From contig RFJX01000052.1 of assembly GCA_003694425.1 (NCBI GenBank), forward strand, positions 1 through 9,691: DNA of 9,691 nucleotides. Reading direction: 5' to 3'. The first letter of the stretch is position 1. The number at the start of each line of letters is the position of its first letter. Position numbers and translations under genes: made by a program. Below, piece after piece: positions 6,439 to 9,691 of this stretch. Source of the DNA: Gammaproteobacteria bacterium (GTDB lineage Bacteria > Pseudomonadota > Gammaproteobacteria > J113). Under the pieces are notes generated by a model. That model made no database searches, had not been told where the DNA came from, and saw only the letters and a list, made by a program, of their open reading frames with translations.

Positions 6439-6827
6439 GGGTGTTCCTCGTTCAGCCAGGTCTCCAGGATCACCTGGGCGGCGGCGGCATCGAGCGGCTC
6501 ATCCCGCGAGCCGGTCCGCTCCGCTGCGGCCCAGGAGGAGAGGTGCTCGTCGACGGTCGCCACCGGCAGCCGGTAACGCCCCTCGAGCTGGCGACAGAAA
6601 CGGCGGACCCGTCGCACCAGCTCGCTCTCCTTTCCGTCGGCCGGCCGGGGCACCCCCACCAGCAGGCGCTCCGGCCGCCACTCCCCGATCAGGGCGGTGA
6701 TGGCCTGCCAGTCCGGCGCCCCGTCACGGGTGGGGAGCACGGCGATCGGCGAGGCGCTGCCGGTGACCGGCTGACCCACCGCCACCCCGATCCGCCGGTG
6801 GCCGTAGTCGAAGGCCATCACCAGCAT
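6435..6827 (-). CDS. ruvX: RuvX/YqgF family putative pre-16S rRNA nuclease (Holliday junction resolvase fold)
   Basis: A 130-residue RNase H-like protein of the usual family length. MAFDYGHRRIGVAVG (4-18) carries the first catalytic aspartate, D7. LLVGVPRPADGKE (55-67) is the family's second conserved strand. VDEHLSSWAA (92-101) stands where most members have 'DER.TT'. LDAAAAQVILETWL (112-125) supplies the last acidic residue, D113. In Escherichia coli YqgF is essential and matures the 5' end of 16S rRNA; other members act as Holliday junction resolvases. The ATG at 6827 is 3 nt after the yqgE stop. A second ATG, three codons in (6818), is an equally possible start because both lack a strong ribosome-binding site. 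It overlaps pyrR by 4 nt. Confidence 0.93.
   Translation of the reverse strand: MLVMAFDYGHRRIGVAVGQPVTGSASPIAVLPTRDGAPDWQAITALIGEWRPERLLVGVPRPADGKESELVRRVRRFCRQLEGRYRLPVATVDEHLSSWAAAERTGSRDEPLDAAAAQVILETWLNEEHP
6444..6449 (-). promoter_or_regulatory. Shine-Dalgarno supporting the GTG start of pyrR
   Basis: GAGGAA on the minus strand, 5 nt before GTG at 6438-6436 and inside the last codons of ruvX. The GTGA overlap points to translational coupling with ruvX. Confidence 0.6.
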
Positions 6828-6830
6828 CGC

Positions 6831-7391
6831 TCAGGCGTGTCCGATCTGATCGGAGATCTGCCTCAGGTCCACCCCCACCAGGGCGGCGGCCGCCTCCCAG
6901 CGCTGTTCGTGCGGCAGCCGGAACAGGATCTCCTCGTCGAGCGGGGCCACCAGCCAGGCGTTCTCCGAGATCTCCTGTTCCAGCTGGCCGGCGCCCCAGC
7001 CGGCGTAGCCCAGGGCGATCAGCGTCTCTTGCGGGCCCCTGCCCTGGGCGATGGCCTCGAGGATGTCGCGCGAGGTGGCCACCGCGATGCGGTCGCTGAT
7101 GGGGATGCTGGAGTCCCATTCTCCTCCACCGGGGTAGAGGATGAAACCGCGGTCCTTCTGCACCGGGCCGCCCTGATAGACGATCTGCTTCTCGATGTCG
7201 GGATTGTCGGTCCGCAGCTCGAGCTGCTCCAGGACCTCGCCCAGGGCGATGGACATCGGCCGGTTGATGACGATGCCCATCGCCCCCTCCTCGTTGTGGG
7301 CGCAGATGTAGGTGACCGTCTGATGGAAGTTGGGATCCAGCAGGGTCGGCATGGCGATCAGCAGCTGATTGGTGAGATTGAGTTCCTGCAT
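6831..7391 (-). CDS. yqgE: YqgE/AlgH family protein (DUF179)
   Basis: A 186-residue protein, essentially the length of E. coli YqgE. It has LTNQLLIAMPTLLDPNF (6-22), HNEEGAMGIVINRP (32-45), YQGGPVQKDRGFILY (72-86), LGYAGWGAGQLEQEI (127-141) and the tail ending in GHA, all hallmarks of the family. The biochemical function is not known. The P. aeruginosa homologue is called AlgH and was linked to alginate regulation. I chose the ATG at 7391 because it aligns with the family N-terminus; an in-frame extension to 7487 adds 32 unrelated, cysteine-containing residues. It is the first gene of the yqgE-ruvX-pyrR-pyrB-pyrC' run. A GGAAG lies only 2 nt before the start, so the ribosome-binding site is weak. 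Confidence 0.93.
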   Translation of the reverse strand: MQELNLTNQLLIAMPTLLDPNFHQTVTYICAHNEEGAMGIVINRPMSIALGEVLEQLELRTDNPDIEKQIVYQGGPVQKDRGFILYPGGGEWDSSIPISDRIAVATSRDILEAIAQGRGPQETLIALGYAGWGAGQLEQEISENAWLVAPLDEEILFRLPHEQRWEAAAALVGVDLRQISDQIGHA

Positions 7392-7438
7392 GGCTTCCAG
7401 TATCTGCCCATTCCTGCCCTTCAGACAAGCGGCGCCGA

Positions 7439-7456
7439 CCGGTTGTTCACAACCGG
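7439..7456. repeat. Perfect 18-bp inverted repeat upstream of yqgE, candidate operator
   Basis: CCGGTTGT (7439-7446) and ACAACCGG (7449-7456) are exact inverse complements around TC, 48 bp before the yqgE start. A second, outer pair, GGCGCCG (7431-7437) and CGGCGCC (7474-7480), encloses it asymmetrically. There is no U tract, so it is not an intrinsic terminator. It could be a dimeric repressor site or an mRNA leader hairpin; the cognate regulator is not identifiable. Confidence 0.5.
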
Positions 7457-7546
7457 CCCTGTTGCAATTCGACCGGCGCCCCGCCACCGGGACCCGCCTG
7501 GCCGGCGCCGATCTGCAGGAGGATCACGGCCTTGCGGAAGATGGGC

Positions 7547-7552
7547 TACAAT
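7547..7552 (+). promoter_or_regulatory. Candidate -10 element for the TonB receptor gene
   Basis: TACAAT, five of six consensus bases, in the context GCTACAATGGC that also occurs before the methyltransferase gene on the other strand. No good -35 lies 16-18 nt upstream, so an activator may be needed or the call may be wrong. Initiation here would give a leader of roughly 90 nt. Confidence 0.35.
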
Positions 7553-7571
7553 GGCGCGCCTTTTGCTTTCC

Positions 7572-7586
7572 CGGGAATATTTCCCG
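7572..7586. repeat. 15-bp inverted repeat in the receptor gene leader, candidate operator
   Basis: CGGGAA (7572-7577) and TTCCCG (7581-7586) are exact inverse complements around TAT, 20 bp past the candidate -10. The position fits a repressor site just inside the transcript. It does not resemble the Fur consensus. Confidence 0.4.
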
Positions 7587-7649
7587 ACACCCCGAGGGGC
7601 CCGCCAGAGGCACCCCGGGTGAAACCGACAACCATGCCGACAGGGGTAG

Positions 7650-8405
7650 ATGAAGATGTTGCGCAGAACCACGCTCGCCACCGCCATCACGCTGCTGACC
7701 GCCCAGATGGCCCCGGCCGCTGAGCTCCAGGAACAGGACCTGGGCGAGATCACCGTCACCGCCACCCGCGCCGAGACCGCGCTCGCCGACGTCCCCGCCG
7801 CCATCAGCGTGGTGACCCAGGACGACATCCAGCTCGGTCGCCAGCAGCTCGGGCTGGACGAGTCGCTGGCCCGGATCCCCGGCCTGTTCATGCTCAACCG
7901 CTACAACTTCGCCCAGGACCTGCGCATCGGGATCCGCGGCTTCGGCTCCCGCGCCTCCTTCGGCATCCGCGGGATCAAGGTCTTCGTCGACGACCTGCCC
8001 AATACCCTGCCCGACGGCCAGGGCGGAGTCGATGACATCGACATCGGTTCCCTTTCGCGCGCCGAGGTGCTGCGCGGGCCGGCCGGCTCCATCTACGGCT
8101 CCGCCGCCGGCGGGGTGATCAGCCTGTACACGGAGGAGGGGCCGGCCGAACCCTTCGTAGAGGCCCGCAGCACCTGGGGCTCCTACAAGACGGAGAAGTC
8201 CCAGGTCAAGGCAGGTGGCCAGAGGGGGGCGCTGAACTATCTGTTCAGCGTCTCGCACCTGAAATCCCAGGGCTATCGGCAGCAGTCCCGGGTCGAGCAC
8301 ATGGGGCTCAACGGCAAGCTGCGCTATGACATCGACGACAGCTCCAGCTTCACCACCGTATTCAACGCCGTCCACTCCCGAATGCGGACGATCCCGGCGG
8401 CCTGA
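7650..8405 (+). CDS. TonB-dependent outer-membrane receptor, N-terminal part (plug domain), frameshifted
   Basis: The first 243 or so residues of a TonB-dependent receptor, which imports a scarce ligand (iron chelate, cobalamin or similar) using TonB-ExbBD energy. A signal peptide (RRTTLATAITLLTAQMAPAA, 5-24) is followed by the TonB box EITVTATR (33-40). The plug domain contains DESLARIPGL, IRGFGSRASFGIRG (95-108), VFVDDLP and the hallmark EVLRGPAGSIYGSAAGGVI (139-157). Barrel strands begin near 166. The frame then runs into RMRTIPAA and a stop, where homologues continue with 'NADDPGGLT', which is present in another frame. ATG at 7650 is only 3 nt from the AGGGG Shine-Dalgarno (7642-7646); ATG at 7656, 9 nt away, is the better-spaced start. 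The ligand is not identifiable. It is divergent from yqgE. Confidence 0.88.
   Translation: MKMLRRTTLATAITLLTAQMAPAAELQEQDLGEITVTATRAETALADVPAAISVVTQDDIQLGRQQLGLDESLARIPGLFMLNRYNFAQDLRIGIRGFGSRASFGIRGIKVFVDDLPNTLPDGQGGVDDIDIGSLSRAEVLRGPAGSIYGSAAGGVISLYTEEGPAEPFVEARSTWGSYKTEKSQVKAGGQRGALNYLFSVSHLKSQGYRQQSRVEHMGLNGKLRYDIDDSSSFTTVFNAVHSRMRTIPAA
8376..8380 (+). other. Probable 1-base deletion site in the TonB receptor gene
   Basis: The sequence CACTCCCGAAT at 8373-8383 reads His-Ser-Arg in the upstream frame. One extra C in the CCC run (8377-8379) gives His-Ser-Pro-Asn and restores a single open frame into ADDPGGLT. No slippery heptamer is present, so programmed -1 frameshifting is unlikely. Confidence 0.75.
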
Positions 8406-9691
8406 CCGCTGCCCAGGTGGCGGCCGATCGCACCCGGGCCCAGCCCTTCAACGTGCGCCACGACACCGGTGAGGAACTGGACAAGCAGCGCATCGGCTTC
8501 ATCTACGAAAAGCGCTTCAACGAACACCATGCCATCAAGCTGCGCAACTACTACACCTGGCAGCAGTTCGAGGCCAAGCTCCCGATCCCCGGTGTCTTCG
8601 GCAGTCCCGGTGGCTGGGTCGAGTTCAACCGCCTGTTCATGGGTGGCGGGGCCCAGTGGACCTGGAGCGACACCTTCGCCGGCCACGGCAACCGCTTCAT
8701 CGCCGGCTTCGAGATCGACGACCAGGACGACGACCGCACCCGTTACTTCAACAACGACGGGAGCAAGGGCGCCCTGAGCCTGGACCAGAATGAGAACGTG
8801 ACCAGCTACGGCATCTTCCTGCGCGACGAGTTCGATCTGACCGATACCGTGATCCTCTCCGCCGGCGCCCGCTACGACCTGGTTGAATATCAGGTGGCGG
8901 ACCATTTCCTCTCCGACGGGGATGACTCCCTGGACAAGGACTTCGAGGACGTGAGCGCAAGCGGCGGGGCGCTCTGGCATGCCACCGACTGGGCCAGCCT
9001 CTACGCCAATGTCGCCACCTCCTTCGAGACCCCCACCACCACCCAGCTGGCCAATCCCACCGGTGGCGGCGGGTTCAACGCCTCACTTCAGCCCACCACC
9101 TCGATCCAGTACGAGGTCGGCGCCCGCGGCGAGATCATCCCGGAGGTCTCCTATGACCTGGCGGTGTTCCACACCGAGGTGAGCGATGAGCTGATCGGCT
9201 ACATCTCCAGCGGCCGCGCCTTTTTCAGCAATGCCGACACCACCCGCACCGGGGTCGAGGCGCAGCTTATCCTGCGGCCCTGGCAGGGCTTCCGGGCCAC
9301 CTTCAGCTACACCTGGTCCGACTTCGAATTCGACACCCTGCAGTCGACCGACGCCAACATCTGTGCCATCACCGTCTGCGACGGCAAGCGCCTGCCCGGG
9401 GTGCCGATGAACCGCTTCTACGCCGAGGCGGTCTACTACCACCCCTCCGGCTGGTACTTCGGGGCTGACTTCGAGGCGGTTGGCGATTTCCACGCCGACA
9501 ACGAGAACCAGGTGACGGTGGAAGGCTACCAGGTGGCAAATATGCGTTTCGGCCGGACGGTCACCTCCGGCCAGTGGGAGATCAACCCCTTCGTCGGCGT
9601 GAACAACCTGTTCGGCACCGACTACAACAGCAACATCCGGATCAACGAGACGAGGAGCCGCTATTTCGAACCGGCCCCGGAGCGGAATATC
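8381..9691 (+). pseudogene. TonB-dependent receptor, C-terminal beta-barrel continuing in shifted frame, runs off right edge
   Basis: I translated this frame and found it open for 437 codons to the window end. It begins NADDPGGLTAAQVAADR, the expected continuation of the interrupted receptor. It carries typical barrel strands: IGFIYEKRF, SYGIFLRDEFDLTDTVILSAGARYD, ASLYANVATSFETPT, YEVGARGEI, TRTGVEAQLILRPW, and near the end NPFVGVNNLFGTDYNSNIR and SRYFEPAPERNI. That last segment normally lies about ten residues from the C-terminus, so almost the whole barrel is here. A CAITVCDGK segment gives a possible disulfide in a surface loop. The coding quality is unchanged after the break, so the lesion is recent or a sequencing artefact. 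Together with 7650-8380 it makes a protein of about 680 residues plus the missing end. The first ATG in this frame, 8639, has no evident role. Confidence 0.85.

Larger units (their letters stand above)
7392..7649. promoter_or_regulatory. Divergent control region between yqgE and the TonB receptor gene
   Basis: This 258-bp non-coding stretch must carry the promoters of both divergent units. It holds an 18-bp perfect dyad nearer yqgE, a TACAAT -10 candidate on the plus strand, a 15-bp dyad in the presumed receptor leader, and two short G/C dyads (CCCC-GA-GGGG at 7590-7599, CACCC-C-GGGTG at 7611-7621). I could not place a convincing -35/-10 pair for yqgE, and no classical Fur box is visible. Confidence 0.5.

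Noticed and set aside
7394..7425. A sigma70-like pair TTGTCT and GATACT on the minus strand before yqgE
   Set aside because: The -10 would end about 9 nt before the ATG, giving a leaderless transcript, and the spacing is 18 nt with four of six matches each.
7439..7456. Intrinsic terminator reading of the 18-bp dyad
   Set aside because: A loop of 2 nt and no following T run on either strand.
7524..8375. A 283-codon minus-strand frame across the divergent region and receptor start
   Set aside because: It covers both the promoter region and the antisense of a well-supported plug domain, with no family features of its own.
8373..8390. Programmed -1 ribosomal frameshifting in the TonB receptor gene
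   Set aside because: There is no X-XXY-YYZ slippery heptamer or evident downstream pseudoknot; a lost C explains the break more simply.

Overview
The window is about 9.7 kb of high-GC, densely coding DNA. It looks like a chromosomal segment from a high-GC gammaproteobacterium. The main evidence is the run yqgE-ruvX-pyrR-pyrB-pyrC', the arrangement known from pseudomonads and relatives, in which aspartate transcarbamoylase is paired with a catalytically dead dihydroorotase-like partner. Species or family cannot be fixed from the sequence alone; a Chromatiales-like or pseudomonad-like relative is my inference.

Layout. Positions 1-1310 (minus strand) hold a GT9 (heptosyltransferase-like) glycosyltransferase cut by the left edge, preceded in transcription order by a membrane-anchored SAM methyltransferase; the two overlap by 8 nt. 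Divergent from them, 1422-2108 (plus) encodes a TylF/MycF-type SAM O-methyltransferase with a TTG start. Its 3' end overlaps by 17 bp the convergent end of 2092-3543 (minus), an ArnT/PMT-type membrane glycosyltransferase. That gene lies 24 nt downstream of the pyrimidine operon on the same strand: yqgE (7391-6831), ruvX (6827-6435), pyrR (6438-5923), pyrB (5852-4863), pyrC' (4863-3568). The spacing is tight: 3-nt gap, 4-nt overlap, 70-nt gap, 1-nt overlap. Divergent from yqgE across a 258-bp control region, 7650 to the right edge (plus) encodes a TonB-dependent outer-membrane receptor whose frame is broken near 8377-8380 by an apparent loss of one C.

How the genes fit together. PyrB and PyrC' should form one ATCase complex, and PyrR is the UMP/PRPP-sensing regulator family. 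ruvX and yqgE are conserved passengers. The left half (GT9, two methyltransferases, ArnT-like transferase) looks like a surface-glycan or lipid-A decoration set attached to the end of the pyr operon.

I did not find an obviously new defence or mobile system. The observations most worth checking are a perfect hairpin that buries the pyrC' Shine-Dalgarno inside the end of pyrB, an 18-bp perfect dyad before yqgE, the ArnT-like gene at the tail of the pyr operon with an antisense overlap, and the receptor frameshift. No tRNA, rRNA, CRISPR array, insertion sequence or convincing intrinsic terminator was seen.
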